Source: Rheinheimera oceanensis
GTDB lineage: Bacteria; Pseudomonadota; Gammaproteobacteria; Enterobacterales; Alteromonadaceae
DNA: 64,000 nt
Reading direction: 5' to 3'
NCBI RefSeq assembly: GCF_018831085.1
Contig: NZ_JAGPNM010000005.1
Location: forward strand, 297,879-361,878
Positions 35,959 through 45,630 of this stretch are shown here, one piece after another (position 1 is the stretch's first letter; every line of letters begins with the position of its first letter). The translations under genes were made by a program, and so were the position numbers. Below the pieces are notes generated by a model that was given only the letters and a program-made list of their open reading frames with translations, was not told the DNA's origin and did not search any database.

Positions 35959-38001
35959 ATGTTCAAACTGTCTTTACCATTCTTGCTGCTATCAACAGCG
36001 GCACTGAGTATCACATCTTGTGCTGTCAGCACACCCCCAGAAACGGTAACCGTAAAACTGCGGGTACTGGAAACCTCTGATCTGCACGCTAATGTGATGG
36101 ATTATAACTATTACACCGATATGGCAGATCCCAGCATTGGCCTGGCGCGTACCGCCAGCCTGATAGCCGCCGCCCGGCAGGAGGCGGTTAACACTGTGCT
36201 GGTGGATAACGGCGATTTAATTCAGGGCAGCCCGATGGGCGATTATGCCGCTCACACAGGCCTGGCTGACGGCGAGATTCACCCGGTATATCAGGCCATG
36301 AATGTGCTGCAATACGATGTGGGCAATATTGGTAACCACGAGTTTAATTACGGCCTGGATTTTTTGCAAAAGGCGCTGGCTGGTGCTGCTTTCCCCTATG
36401 TTAATGCCAATGTGTACTGTGCACAGCCGCAATGCTGGCACGGCATAAAGCAGGGCGAACATTTATTTACGCCTTACCTGATTAAAGACACTGTAGTAAC
36501 AGATACTGCAGGTAAGCAGCACAATATAAAAATTGGTTATATTGGCTTTGTACCGCCCCAGATTATGCTGTGGGATAAGCTGCATTTAACCGGCAAAGTG
36601 CGTGCGGCCGGTATTGTGGAAACAGCAATAAAACTGGTACCGCAAATGAAAGCGCAGGGCGCCGATTTGGTTATTGCCATTCCGCACTCCGGCATTGGCT
36701 CCAGCGATAACCCCGGCGATCCGCATGCTGAAAATGCGGTTTATGCTATTACGCAGGTGCCGGATATTGATGCGGTGCTGTTTGGCCACAGCCATTCTGT
36801 TTTTCCATCATCCCGTTATAGTGACTTGCCGGGGGCGGATATAGAAAAAGGCTTGCTTAACGGTGTTGCTGCCGTAATGCCGGGGCGTTGGGGCGATAAT
36901 ATGGGCCAGGTCGATTTTACCCTGAGCCTGCAACAAGGCAAATGGCAGGTAATCGATGCCAGCGCCAAAGCCGTGGCTATTTATGACGGGGTTAAAAAAG
37001 CGCCGCTGGTAGCCGCAGATAAACGTATTCACTCCGCAGTGCAACAGGCACATCAGGGCACAATTGACTTTATGCAGCGCCCTATAGGTGTGGCGTCGGC
37101 CGATATGTACAGCTTTCTGGCCCAGGTGCAGGACGACCCTACAGTACAAATTGTAGCTAATGCCCAGATAGCCAAAGTTAGCGCGATGCTACCGGCGCAG
37201 CTGCAACATTTGCCGGTGTTGTCAGCCGCTTCGCCGTTTAAAGCCGGAGGGCGGCGCAGCTCGCCAACAGACGCACAGCAGTATATTCAGGTGTCAGCCG
37301 GTACGTTAAGCTTTCGTAATGCCGCAGATTTATACCTTTACCCTAACACTGTAGTGGCTGTAAAACTTAATGGTGCAGAATTAAAAGACTGGCTGGAATG
37401 CTCGGCCAACCAGTTTAACCGCATTGATGTGGCTACCAGTGCGCCACAACAGCTGATCAATTATGAACACCCAACCTACAATTTTGATGTAATTGACGGC
37501 GTAAACTACCAGATAGATGTTACACAGCCTGCCAAATTCGGCCGTGACTGTGAACTGCTGGATGCCAGTGCCTCGCGTATTATTAACCTGAGTTATACCG
37601 ACAACAGCGGCAAGGTATTTAGCGGTAAGGCTCTGGCTGAAAAGGAATTTATAGTAGCCACCAATAATTACCGCGCTTTTGGTGGCCGCTTTGCCGGTAC
37701 CGGCAGCGGGCATGTGGTAATGGAGCTGCCCGACAGCAACCGTGAAGCACTGGTAAGTTATATAACGCAGCAATCCGGCTATGATGCTGTCAGCGGGCAA
37801 TACAGCAGTCAGGTAAACCCGGTTGCAGATAATAACTGGCGCCTGGCGCCTGTTGCCGGCAGTGTGGTGCTGGATATCCGCTTTAGCACACAAGACAGCA
37901 AAACAGCAGAAGACTTTGTTGGCCGCTACAAGCAGTGGCCTATGACAAAGCTGGGCACCGACGAGCAGGGGTTTGCCCAGTACCGTATTGATCTGCAGTA
38001 G
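35959..38001 (+). CDS. cpdB: 2',3'-cyclic-nucleotide 2'-phosphodiesterase/3'-nucleotidase
   Basis: 680 aa. The N-terminal metallophosphatase domain shows DLHAN, 'VDNGDLIQGSPMGDY', GNHEFNYGLDF, 'IPHSGIG' and GHSHSVFP metal-site motifs. The C-terminal 5'-nucleotidase domain shows 'SPFKAGGRRSS' and 'ATNNYRAFGGRF'. It hydrolyses 2',3'-cyclic and 3'-nucleotides for salvage. The N-terminus ends in SITSC (Cys21), so this copy looks like a lipoprotein, whereas E. coli CpdB is soluble in the periplasm. Confidence 0.93.
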   Translation: MFKLSLPFLLLSTAALSITSCAVSTPPETVTVKLRVLETSDLHANVMDYNYYTDMADPSIGLARTASLIAAARQEAVNTVLVDNGDLIQGSPMGDYAAHTGLADGEIHPVYQAMNVLQYDVGNIGNHEFNYGLDFLQKALAGAAFPYVNANVYCAQPQCWHGIKQGEHLFTPYLIKDTVVTDTAGKQHNIKIGYIGFVPPQIMLWDKLHLTGKVRAAGIVETAIKLVPQMKAQGADLVIAIPHSGIGSSDNPGDPHAENAVYAITQVPDIDAVLFGHSHSVFPSSRYSDLPGADIEKGLLNGVAAVMPGRWGDNMGQVDFTLSLQQGKWQVIDASAKAVAIYDGVKKAPLVAADKRIHSAVQQAHQGTIDFMQRPIGVASADMYSFLAQVQDDPTVQIVANAQIAKVSAMLPAQLQHLPVLSAASPFKAGGRRSSPTDAQQYIQVSAGTLSFRNAADLYLYPNTVVAVKLNGAELKDWLECSANQFNRIDVATSAPQQLINYEHPTYNFDVIDGVNYQIDVTQPAKFGRDCELLDASASRIINLSYTDNSGKVFSGKALAEKEFIVATNNYRAFGGRFAGTGSGHVVMELPDSNREALVSYITQQSGYDAVSGQYSSQVNPVADNNWRLAPVAGSVVLDIRFSTQDSKTAEDFVGRYKQWPMTKLGTDEQGFAQYRIDLQ

Positions 38002-38040
38002 ATGCGACCAGAGAGCAATAGTAGAAAAGAGTGAAAGAGT

Positions 38041-38604
38041 ATGTTGAAAATTGCAGCAAGTAACAGGCTGAGTTTTACCCTGTTGTCTGATCAGGATGCC
38101 GGGTTGCTGTTTGAAGTAGATCAGGATCAAGAAGTTATGCGCTACCTGAACGGTGGCAAGCTTACAACAATGCAAAGCATTGTTGATGTGTTTATACCGC
38201 GGATGATGCAATACCGCAGCCCGGCACAAGGCTATGGTATATGGCAGGTGCGGCGGTTAGAAGATAACGCTTATATCGGTTGGGTATTAATACGGCCGAT
38301 GGGTTTTAATACCGCAACACCAAGCCGCGATGACGTGGAACTTGGTTGGCGTTTTAAGCGGCAGTACTGGGGGCAAGGCTATGCCAGTGAGGCAGCCCAG
38401 GCAGTGGCCGATGCGGTGCTGGCAAATAATAGCAATGTCCGGTTTTTGTCGGCAATTGCCATGCCGGATAACGCCGGCTCAATTGGCGTTATGCGTAAAC
38501 TGGGTATGCAGTTTGTAAAACGCTTTTTGCACCGTGATGCGCTGGGGGATGTCGATGCGGTGTTATACCGTATGCAGGTTAATGCAGCTGTAGCAACAGA
38601 GTAA
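38041..38604 (+). CDS. GNAT family N-acetyltransferase (RimJ/RimL-like)
   Basis: 187 aa with the acetyl-CoA-binding core 'VELGWRFKRQYWGQGYASEAAQAVADAVLANN' and the 'IAMPDNAGSIGVMRKLGMQFV' segment typical of Acetyltransf_3 proteins. It transfers an acetyl group to an amine of an unknown acceptor. It lies 39 bp after cpdB with only a weak ribosome site and is followed by an intrinsic terminator, so it may be read through from cpdB. Confidence 0.87.
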   Translation: MLKIAASNRLSFTLLSDQDAGLLFEVDQDQEVMRYLNGGKLTTMQSIVDVFIPRMMQYRSPAQGYGIWQVRRLEDNAYIGWVLIRPMGFNTATPSRDDVELGWRFKRQYWGQGYASEAAQAVADAVLANNSNVRFLSAIAMPDNAGSIGVMRKLGMQFVKRFLHRDALGDVDAVLYRMQVNAAVATE

Positions 38605-38621
38605 GCCAGGCCTGGCAGAAA

Positions 38622-38656
38622 AAAAGCGCCGCACCTTTTCAGGTAGCAGCGCTTTT
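38622..38656. terminator. Bidirectional terminator
   Basis: Stem AAAAGCGC / GCGCTTTT with an inner ACCT/AGGT pairing, between the GNAT gene and the converging exported katG gene. Confidence 0.8.
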
Positions 38657-38671
38657 GCGTTGGGGGGCTTA

Positions 38672-40927
38672 TTAACGGTCCAGGTTCATAACCTTGGTCC
38701 AGGCTTTAACAAAGTCATCAACAAACTTTTGTTTCGAGGTATCAAAAGCATATACCTCTGCTACAGCGCGCAGCTCTGAGTTGGAACCGAAGATCAGATC
38801 AACAGAGGTAGCAGACCACTTTTTGTTGCCTGATTTACGGTCAAAGCCTTCGTAGATGCCGTCGGTGGCAGACTTTTTCCACACGGTGGACATATCCAGC
38901 AGGTTAACAAAAAAGTCGTTGTTTAAGGTGCCGGGTTTAGCGGTAAATACACCGTGTCTGGAACCCTGATAGTTAGCATCCAGCGCACGCAAGCCACCTA
39001 CCAGCACTGTCATTTCCGGCACAGTCAGGTTTAGTTGATCAGCTTTATCTATCAGCATTTCTGTAGGTGATTTATAGCTTGCAGCCATGTCAAAGTAGTT
39101 TCTGAAGCCGTCAGCTGTTAACTCCAACTGGTTAAACGAGGCTATATCCGTCATGTCCTGGCTGGCATCACCACGGCCTGGGGTAAAGGGCACTGTAATA
39201 GTATAGCCGGCGTCTTTAGCGGCTTTTTCTATTGCAACTGCGCCGCCTAACACGATTAAATCAGCCAGCGACACTTTTTTGCGGCTGGTATTAAAATCTT
39301 GCTGAATGGCGGTTAGCGCTTTTACTACTTTTGCCGTTTCTGCCGGGTTATTTACTGGCCAATCTTTTTGCGGTGCTAATGCAATACGTGCACCGTTGGC
39401 ACCACCCCGCATGTCCGAATGGCGGTAGCTTGCTGCAGAGCCCCAGGCTACACGTACCAATTCAGGCACGGTTAAACCGGATTTTAAAATACTGGCTTTG
39501 AGTGTTTTTACATCATTAGCTTTAATGGTGGATTGGGTTTTTTCGTCAATCGGATCTTGCCAAATCAACACCTCTTTCGGTACTTCTTTACCTAAAAAGT
39601 TACGTGGTGGCCCCATATCGCGGTGTGTCAGCTTGTACCAGGCTTTAGCAAAGGCTAAGCGGTATTCTTCCGGATCGGCTAAAAAGCGTTCGGCAATTTT
39701 GCGGTATTCCGGGTCAAACTTCAGCGCTAAATCCGCGGTGGTCATTACCGGCGGATTAAACTTACCTTTGATATGCGCATCCGGTACGATTTTATGCAGC
39801 GATTCGTCGGTCGGTACCCACTGAATAGCGCCGGCCGGGCTGCGGCTTTGTTTCCACTCGAAGTTAAGCAGGTTGCTTAAGTACAGCGATGTCCATTGCG
39901 TTGGGGCCTGGGTCCAGGCACCTTCTAAACCGCTGGTAATTGTGTCTTCAGAATGGCCTTTGCCACAGTTGTTTTTCCAGCCCAGGCCTTGTTCTTCAAC
40001 GCCTGCTGCACCGGGTTCGGCTTCCAGGCAGTCTTTGGGTTTGTGTGCACCGTGCATTTTACCAAAGGTATGGCCACCGGCGATTAACGCCAGGGTTTCT
40101 TCATCGTTCATGGCCATGCGTTCAAAGGCAACACGGATATTTTTGGCTGAACCCAGCGGGTCGGGCACGCCTTTGGGGCCTTCCGGATTAACGTAAATTA
40201 ATCCCATGTGAGTTGCACCCAGCGGGCGCTGTAGCTTACCGTCTTTATCTTCACGGTCGCTGGCCAGCATTTCAACTTCCGGCCCCCAGTACACCATATC
40301 TGGTTCCCAGTCGTCGGCACGGCCACCGGCAAAACCAAAAGTTTTAAAGCCCATATTTTCCAGCGCGACATTACCGGCCAATACAATTAAATCTGACCAG
40401 GACAGTGCTGCACCATATTTTTGTTTTACCGGCCATAATAAACGCCGGGCTTTGTCCAGGCTGGCGTTATCCGGCCAGCTGTTTAGCGGGTCAAACCGCT
40501 GCTGACCACCACCGGCGCCGCCACGGCCGTCCAGGGTACGGTAGGTACCGGCACTGTGCCAGGTCATACGAATAAAGAATGGGCCATAGTTACCAAAATC
40601 CGCAGGCCACCAGTTTTGTGACTGTGTTAACAGGGCATTGATATCCTGCTTTACGCTGTCTAAATCCAGTTTATTAAAAGCGTCAGCATAGTTGAAGTCA
40701 GCGCCATAAGGGTTAGAACGTACATCGTGATCGCGCAGCACAGACAAATCAAGTTGCTGTGGCCACCAAAACTGGTTTGTTCTTACTGCTCCCTGCTGAG
40801 CACTACCCTGGCCTGAGGCGCCGGCTGGCTTAGTCATGGTTTTGTCACTGGCAAAGGCGGTACCGGATAGCAGCAACATGCTTATCATGCCGGCCAGCGC
40901 TCTGGTTTTAAAAGTTTGTCTATTCAT
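38672..40927 (-). CDS. Periplasmic catalase-peroxidase (KatG2/KatP type)
   Basis: 751 aa from ATG 40927 (GGAAG upstream), with a Sec signal peptide cut after AFA (residue 26), so it detoxifies peroxide in the periplasm. Active-site residues are complete: Arg120, Trp123, His124, Tyr245, Met271 and proximal His286. Two cysteines, Cys300 (KPKDC) and Cys321 (WKNNC), flank a loop where the cytosolic KatG has none; they could form a disulfide in the oxidising periplasm. The cytosolic paralogue is at 27.0-29.3 kb. The two are diverged, so not a recent duplication. Confidence 0.93.
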   Translation of the reverse strand: MNRQTFKTRALAGMISMLLLSGTAFASDKTMTKPAGASGQGSAQQGAVRTNQFWWPQQLDLSVLRDHDVRSNPYGADFNYADAFNKLDLDSVKQDINALLTQSQNWWPADFGNYGPFFIRMTWHSAGTYRTLDGRGGAGGGQQRFDPLNSWPDNASLDKARRLLWPVKQKYGAALSWSDLIVLAGNVALENMGFKTFGFAGGRADDWEPDMVYWGPEVEMLASDREDKDGKLQRPLGATHMGLIYVNPEGPKGVPDPLGSAKNIRVAFERMAMNDEETLALIAGGHTFGKMHGAHKPKDCLEAEPGAAGVEEQGLGWKNNCGKGHSEDTITSGLEGAWTQAPTQWTSLYLSNLLNFEWKQSRSPAGAIQWVPTDESLHKIVPDAHIKGKFNPPVMTTADLALKFDPEYRKIAERFLADPEEYRLAFAKAWYKLTHRDMGPPRNFLGKEVPKEVLIWQDPIDEKTQSTIKANDVKTLKASILKSGLTVPELVRVAWGSAASYRHSDMRGGANGARIALAPQKDWPVNNPAETAKVVKALTAIQQDFNTSRKKVSLADLIVLGGAVAIEKAAKDAGYTITVPFTPGRGDASQDMTDIASFNQLELTADGFRNYFDMAASYKSPTEMLIDKADQLNLTVPEMTVLVGGLRALDANYQGSRHGVFTAKPGTLNNDFFVNLLDMSTVWKKSATDGIYEGFDRKSGNKKWSATSVDLIFGSNSELRAVAEVYAFDTSKQKFVDDFVKAWTKVMNLDR

Positions 40928-41062
40928 TGTCAGCTTCCTTTTGGTTAACGTTTTGTTATTATCTGTAGTGCTGATACTGTGAAGCATCAGGCACCGAACT
41001 AAACAACCGCCAAAATAGTATAGTAAGAAGCTAATTGATTGATGTGAATTAAAGTGATGATG

Positions 41063-41833
41063 TTAATCGGTAAATTCGATGATCCTGTCACCAAATATAC
41101 GCTTTATGCTGCCATCCCCGGTCATAGATGCAATACTTTGTTGTATCGCTTGTGAGATGTGCGGGCACTGACAGCTTTTGGCTAAGCCGATATATACCGG
41201 CTGTGGTGTGACAATATTCAGCGGAAAACTGACTTCTCTTATTTTTGCTGCCAGCTCCGGATTGTCCTGTAATACAGCCCCAACCTGGCTGGGTGGTAGC
41301 AGTGCGGCTGTTACCCGTTGTTTGGCAACAACTTCAAGTGCAGAATAAATAGAGTTTACCCGTATAACCTGGCTCGGTGGCATAGCGTCAACTATTGTCT
41401 TCACTTTCGGGTGAAAGCCATAGTTACGTATTGCTGCCAGCGTCATGGTAGATAATTCAGTAACTTGCTGTAGTTTGCGGTTGTCAGTGGCAGATAAATA
41501 AACCCGGTCTGGCTGGCGTGCGCCGTAGGGGATATATTCAATGGCTTCTCTGCCATCGCCGGTTTTAAGAATGCCTATTACCAGATCGCTGCTGCCATCG
41601 GTGAGCTCTTTCAGGCAACGGCTGGATGGTGTAGCTTTGCTGATTAATAACGCAAAACCGGCGCGATGTGCCAGTTCCTGCATAAAGTCAACGGAAACGC
41701 CCTGTGCTTTTTTCGCTGTATTATTAAAGTCAACATTGCCTGGGAACTCCCATACGCACCAGCGCAGCTGCTGTTTGGCCTGTAGCGGATAAGCGGCAAC
41801 TAAACACAACAATATGGCAAACAATTTCAGCAT
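41063..41833 (-). CDS. Periplasmic substrate-binding protein (SBP_bac_3-like)
   Basis: 256 aa with a signal peptide (about 1-19, ending LQA) and a bilobed type-3 solute-binding fold: 'GVSVDFMQELAHRAGFALLISKATPSSRCLKELTDGSSDLVIGIL' in lobe 1 and 'KSCQCPHISQAIQQSIASMTGDGSIKRIFG' at the end. No ABC permease or ATPase is nearby, so it is one of the orphan binding proteins common in Alteromonadales, possibly a sensor input. GGAGGTG precedes the ATG. Ligand unknown. Confidence 0.82.
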   Translation of the reverse strand: MLKLFAILLCLVAAYPLQAKQQLRWCVWEFPGNVDFNNTAKKAQGVSVDFMQELAHRAGFALLISKATPSSRCLKELTDGSSDLVIGILKTGDGREAIEYIPYGARQPDRVYLSATDNRKLQQVTELSTMTLAAIRNYGFHPKVKTIVDAMPPSQVIRVNSIYSALEVVAKQRVTAALLPPSQVGAVLQDNPELAAKIREVSFPLNIVTPQPVYIGLAKSCQCPHISQAIQQSIASMTGDGSIKRIFGDRIIEFTD

Positions 41834-41981
41834 TGTTTTAACACCTCCGTTGGATGTGGCGTAATCAGTCTACGGCGAAAAGCAGGCGTTAACCAGCCAA
41901 CATTATGGCTGATACTGTAGCGGGAAAGTGTATCCTATTGTTAAAAAGTGGAAAGATTGTGAAAGCAGCGCAGTAAAGCCG

Positions 41982-43373
41982 TTAGCTGCCAAGCAGTGCC
42001 AGCGTTTGGTGGTAGGGCAGGCGTAAGGCGTCAGTGGCTTCCTGCTCTGATTTAATATTGGTATAACCGATAACCAAACCATAGCGTTTGGCCTTACCGG
42101 CATACCATGCCGACAGCGGGAATACCAATAACCGGTGCTGTTGCCATATTTTTGCCAATTGCTCGTCCTGAGTGCCGGTTTTTAAAAAAGCTACAACATG
42201 CATGCCGCCATCGGTCAGCTCGACATAAAACTGGCTTGGATAAACCTGTTGTAACGCATTTAACACCATTTGCCGCCGGGCCTGATACAGAGTACGCATC
42301 TTTTTTAAATGTTTAAAAAAATGCCCTTCAGCAATAAAGCGGCTGAGGATCTGTTGTGGCAGCAGTGGCAGACTGGTTTCAACAATTTCTGCGGTTTCGT
42401 GAAAGCGGTTGATCAGCGCTTTGGGCAGCACAATGTAGCTGATCCGCATGGCAGGCATAATCGTTTTACTAAAAGTACCTACGTATATTACCCGATCGGC
42501 CGGATCCTGGCTCTTTAATGCTGGCAGTACTTTTTTGGTGTAATGAAATTCGCCGTCGTAATCGTCTTCTACTATCCAGGAGTGCCGGGTTTGCGCCCAG
42601 TCGAGTAACTGTTGGCGGCGGGGCAGCGATAATGTCACGGCCAGCGGGCTGTGATGTGCCGGGGTGGTAATAACAAAACGGGCATCCTGGTGGTGCTGCA
42701 GTAAGTAATCGACATTCAGCCCCTGGTGGTCAACCGGTACATAATGCAGGTTTTCGACAATGCGCTTTAACAGCTTCTGGCCGAAAAAATAACCGGGGTC
42801 TTCATATATTACCTTGTCGTGCCGTGTAGCCAGTGCTTGTAAAATCAGGGCAATGCTGTGTTTGTAGCCACTGGTAATGCAAATCTGGCTGGCGCTGCAA
42901 TTCAGCCCGCGCGAGATATTCACGTAGTTAGCAATGGCTTCACGCAGTGGCGGGTGGCCCATCACCGGCGGTGTCAGCATTTGTTCCGGCCGCATAGCCC
43001 GGATAGCTTTACCCGACAGCAGTAACCACTTTTTATACGGAAATTCATCCAGTGACGGGATACCCAGCCGGAAAAAGCCGGGGTTGTCGCGTAAATCAAT
43101 TAATTGTTGCAGTTCGTTATCTTCAACCGGCGCTGTAATGGGGGTTTTGGCAATATTGAGCTGTAAATCCGGGTTAACCAGTGTGCCGCGGGCACCTTTA
43201 CTGACTAAGTAACCCTCGCCAATTAAGATGTTATAAGCGGTTTCAACGGTTTTTTTTGCCACACCTAAATCAGCGGCCAGTACACGGATAGCGGGCACTT
43301 TTTCACCCGGTTTCAGGCTGCCGTTTAAGATTTGCTGTTTATAGCGCTGATAAATAGCCTGATAACCGGTCAT
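41982..43373 (-). CDS. MocR/GabR-type regulator (GntR HTH fused to PLP aminotransferase fold)
   Basis: 463 aa. The first 75 residues are a GntR winged helix ('LKPGEKVPAIRVLAADLGVAKKTVETAYNILIGEGYLVSKGARGTLV'), and the rest is a class I aminotransferase domain with the PLP lysine in 'YVGTFSKTIMPAMRIS'. MocR proteins use PLP as a sensor rather than for catalysis. It is divergent from azoR, 118 bp apart, with a small dyad between them, so azoR and the following AhpD-like gene are the likely targets. AGGACATA ribosome site. Confidence 0.9.
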   Translation of the reverse strand: MTGYQAIYQRYKQQILNGSLKPGEKVPAIRVLAADLGVAKKTVETAYNILIGEGYLVSKGARGTLVNPDLQLNIAKTPITAPVEDNELQQLIDLRDNPGFFRLGIPSLDEFPYKKWLLLSGKAIRAMRPEQMLTPPVMGHPPLREAIANYVNISRGLNCSASQICITSGYKHSIALILQALATRHDKVIYEDPGYFFGQKLLKRIVENLHYVPVDHQGLNVDYLLQHHQDARFVITTPAHHSPLAVTLSLPRRQQLLDWAQTRHSWIVEDDYDGEFHYTKKVLPALKSQDPADRVIYVGTFSKTIMPAMRISYIVLPKALINRFHETAEIVETSLPLLPQQILSRFIAEGHFFKHLKKMRTLYQARRQMVLNALQQVYPSQFYVELTDGGMHVVAFLKTGTQDEQLAKIWQQHRLLVFPLSAWYAGKAKRYGLVIGYTNIKSEQEATDALRLPYHQTLALLGS

Positions 43374-43387
43374 TATGTCCTACCTAA

Positions 43388-43404
43388 ATACATTGTTTTT
43401 GTAT
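43388..43404. promoter_or_regulatory. Dyad upstream of the MocR gene, candidate operator
   Basis: ATACA-TTGTTTT-TGTAT, 5-bp arms with a 7-bp spacer, 15 bp from the MocR start. A separate 12-bp palindrome GCCCATATGGGC lies at 43458-43469 nearer azoR. Operator function is inferred from the divergent arrangement. Confidence 0.4.
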
Positions 43405-43491
43405 CTTTTCAATATGGCATGAAAGGCTAGACTTTGCACATCAGAATAACACTGCGAGCCCATATGGGCGGCGGCTTTGCCAGGAGAACCT

Positions 43492-44100
43492 ATGAAATTG
43501 CTACATATTAAAGTCAGCCCGAATTTAACCGGCTCGGCGTCCAGAATCGTTGCCAGCCACCTGTTAGCCAGGTTACAGCAGCGCTATCCGGCATTAACCG
43601 AAACCGTACTGGATTTGGCACAGCAACCACTGCCGCATCTGGATGCCTTAACCGTTAGTGCCTTTTTAACCAAAGCTGAAGAGCGCAGTACAGAGCAACG
43701 GCAAGCAGCTGCGTTATCTGAGCAACTGGTTGATCAGCTACTGGCACACGATACGCTGCTTATTTCATCGCCAATGTGGAATTTAGGCCTGCCTTCAGTG
43801 TTAAAGGCCTGGTTTGATCATATTACCCGCGCCGGCCGCACCTTTGCTTTTAATGCAGAAGGCGAAAAAGTCGGCCTGGTAAACAATAAACAGGTATTAG
43901 TGGTGATGGCCAATGGCACGCCTTTGCTTGGCCGGCCCACTGAAGCAGACGACCAGTTTACCCCTTATATCACAACGGCTTTGCGCTATATCGGTATTAC
44001 CGATGTGCGTTTTATCCGGGTGGATGGTACCCATCACCCGCAAACAAAAGCTGCAGCAGTACCTGAAGCTGTAGCGGCTATTGATTTTCTGCAACTTTAA
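43492..44100 (+). CDS. azoR: FMN-dependent NADH-azoreductase / quinone reductase
   Basis: 202 aa from ATG 43492, with AGGAGA upstream. Flavodoxin-like fold: 'SPNLTGSASRIVASHLLARL' (FMN phosphate loop), 'LLISSPMWNLGLPSVLKAWFDHITRAGRTFAF' (the AzoR signature) and 'VVMANGTPLL'. Members reduce azo dyes and quinones with two electrons, protecting against thiol and quinone stress. It is followed 23 bp later by an AhpD-like gene, probably co-transcribed and MocR-regulated. Confidence 0.9.
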   Translation: MKLLHIKVSPNLTGSASRIVASHLLARLQQRYPALTETVLDLAQQPLPHLDALTVSAFLTKAEERSTEQRQAAALSEQLVDQLLAHDTLLISSPMWNLGLPSVLKAWFDHITRAGRTFAFNAEGEKVGLVNNKQVLVVMANGTPLLGRPTEADDQFTPYITTALRYIGITDVRFIRVDGTHHPQTKAAAVPEAVAAIDFLQL

Positions 44101-44123
44101 CTTAAAACTTTGGAGCAATAACG

Positions 44124-44603
44124 ATGACTGCACGACTGAACCACTTTGAAACCGTACCGGCTTTGACCAAAGCATTGATGGATGCCAGTATGGCAGCGTA
44201 CAAAACCTCAATTGATCCGCTGATCAAAAGCCTGATCGACATCCGCGCATCGCAGTTAAATGGCTGTGCCTTTTGTTTGGATATGCATATCAAACAGGCA
44301 AAAATTAAAGGTGAACGTGAACTGCGTATTTACCATGTGGCTATCTGGCGCGAGTCACCACTGTTTAACGCCAAAGAAAAAGCCGCATTGGCACTGACTG
44401 AAGCACTGACTAAGTTGTCCGATACCGGTATCAGCAACGAGCTATACCAGGCGACTAAAGAGCATTTCAGCGATGTGGAAATTTCAGAGCTAACCTACAG
44501 CATCGGCCTGATTAACTTCTGGAACCGGATGCAAATTCTGGCTCTGGTAGAGCCGGGCTCTCAAGACGCCGCTTTTGGTTTAAATAAAGCTGGCCTCAAC
44601 TAA
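44124..44603 (+). CDS. Carboxymuconolactone decarboxylase family protein (AhpD-like)
   Basis: 159 aa, all helical, with the peroxidase motif CAFCLDMHIKQA (Cys48, Cys51, His55) and the 'RELRIYHVAIWRESPLF' segment typical of the alkylhydroperoxidase-like subgroup. The CxxC pair suggests thiol-based peroxide or hydroperoxide reduction rather than lactone decarboxylation. It probably forms a two-gene stress operon with azoR. Confidence 0.9.
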   Translation: MTARLNHFETVPALTKALMDASMAAYKTSIDPLIKSLIDIRASQLNGCAFCLDMHIKQAKIKGERELRIYHVAIWRESPLFNAKEKAALALTEALTKLSDTGISNELYQATKEHFSDVEISELTYSIGLINFWNRMQILALVEPGSQDAAFGLNKAGLN

Positions 44604-44610
44604 GTAAAAG

Positions 44611-44639
44611 CCTGCCAGCGATGTTTAGTGGCTGGCAGG
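44611..44639. terminator. Hairpin between convergent genes
   Basis: Perfect 9-bp stem CCTGCCAGC / GCTGGCAGG with an 11-nt loop, between the AhpD-like gene and the converging beta-propeller gene. AAAA precedes it, so it should work best on the minus strand. Confidence 0.65.
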
Positions 44640-44649
44640 TATCACTGCG

Positions 44650-45474
44650 TCAATATATCAGCCGGTAAGCCGCCACTGAATTGCCGAAGAAAGTTGGCAC
44701 GTACAGAGTGTTAGTTGCGGCATCCCAGCCGATATCAGCGGTATTGAGCTTTTGTTCTTGTGTGTCCAGTATAGGTTCCATCCGGCCGTCGGCATATACG
44801 TAATAGATAATACCGGCCCAGCAACTGACAATAAAATCACCGTTGCCTACCGGTTCCAGGCCATCAGCCCGTTGTGAAAAGCCTTTAGCTATTTGCGTTA
44901 GTTCGCCGTTTTTATCTGCTTTTAGCAGCAAATCTGCTGCAGCTATGTACAAGTTGCTACCGATACTCTTTAAGCCGTTAGCGGCAATTATATCTTCCAG
45001 CCAGATACTGATGCTGCCTGCGGCATACTTATACACGCGGTTTTTGCGGGTATCAGAGATATACACCACGCCATGCTCATCTACCGTTACGTCATTTAAA
45101 AATACCGCATCCGGCGCAGGGATTTTGGCTGTAACCTTAGCTGTGGCAATATCAATAATCACCAGTTCGGTTAAGTCTGCTACATAAAGTTTGCCCTGGT
45201 ATTGTGCCAAACCTTTGGGTGCATTTAAGCCGCGCAGCCAGTTATGCTCACGCATACTGCCGTCAGTATTCAGCAGGGCTATACCGCCTTCGCCATCGGC
45301 TGCATTGCCTTCACCATCAATTTCAGAGACAAATAAAAACTTATCGTTTTGCTGCTGATGCACCAGTACCGACTCAGGCACACGCAAGCCAGCAGTTTGC
45401 CACAGCAGTTCCAGCTGTGGTTTGGCAGTTAGGGGCAGGGATAAAACCAGCAAAAAAGCCAGGTATTTTTGCAT
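44650..45474 (-). CDS. Exported SMP-30/NHL-type beta-propeller protein
   Basis: 274 aa with a signal peptide (about 1-17). Repeated propeller blades such as 'GLAQYQGKLYVADLTELVIID', 'LNDVTVDEHGVVYISDTRKNRVYKY' and 'ADIGWDAATNTLYVPTFFGNSVAAY' resemble gluconolactonase/SMP-30 and strictosidine synthase-like proteins. Some members are lactonases, but metal ligands cannot be assigned by eye. GGAG precedes the ATG. Single gene; no pathway context. Confidence 0.8.
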   Translation of the reverse strand: MQKYLAFLLVLSLPLTAKPQLELLWQTAGLRVPESVLVHQQQNDKFLFVSEIDGEGNAADGEGGIALLNTDGSMREHNWLRGLNAPKGLAQYQGKLYVADLTELVIIDIATAKVTAKIPAPDAVFLNDVTVDEHGVVYISDTRKNRVYKYAAGSISIWLEDIIAANGLKSIGSNLYIAAADLLLKADKNGELTQIAKGFSQRADGLEPVGNGDFIVSCWAGIIYYVYADGRMEPILDTQEQKLNTADIGWDAATNTLYVPTFFGNSVAAYRLIY

Positions 45475-45630
45475 CTGTGTTAACTCCGGGCGGTTTTATT
45501 AATGCCGCCAGCATAACGTGCACGGCAGCACAATGCGAACCGTGGCAGCTATTGGCGCAGGTAACCGTAGCAGTTTTCCATATCTGAAACTGTTTTAATA
45601 CCGCTTAAGCAGCGCACAGATGAGACAGGA

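Noticed and set aside
37381..38229. 282-aa minus-strand frame over the end of cpdB
   Set aside because: It lies antisense to an intact, well-conserved gene, has low-complexity Ala/His/Cys composition and no ribosome site; a shadow of GC-rich third positions.
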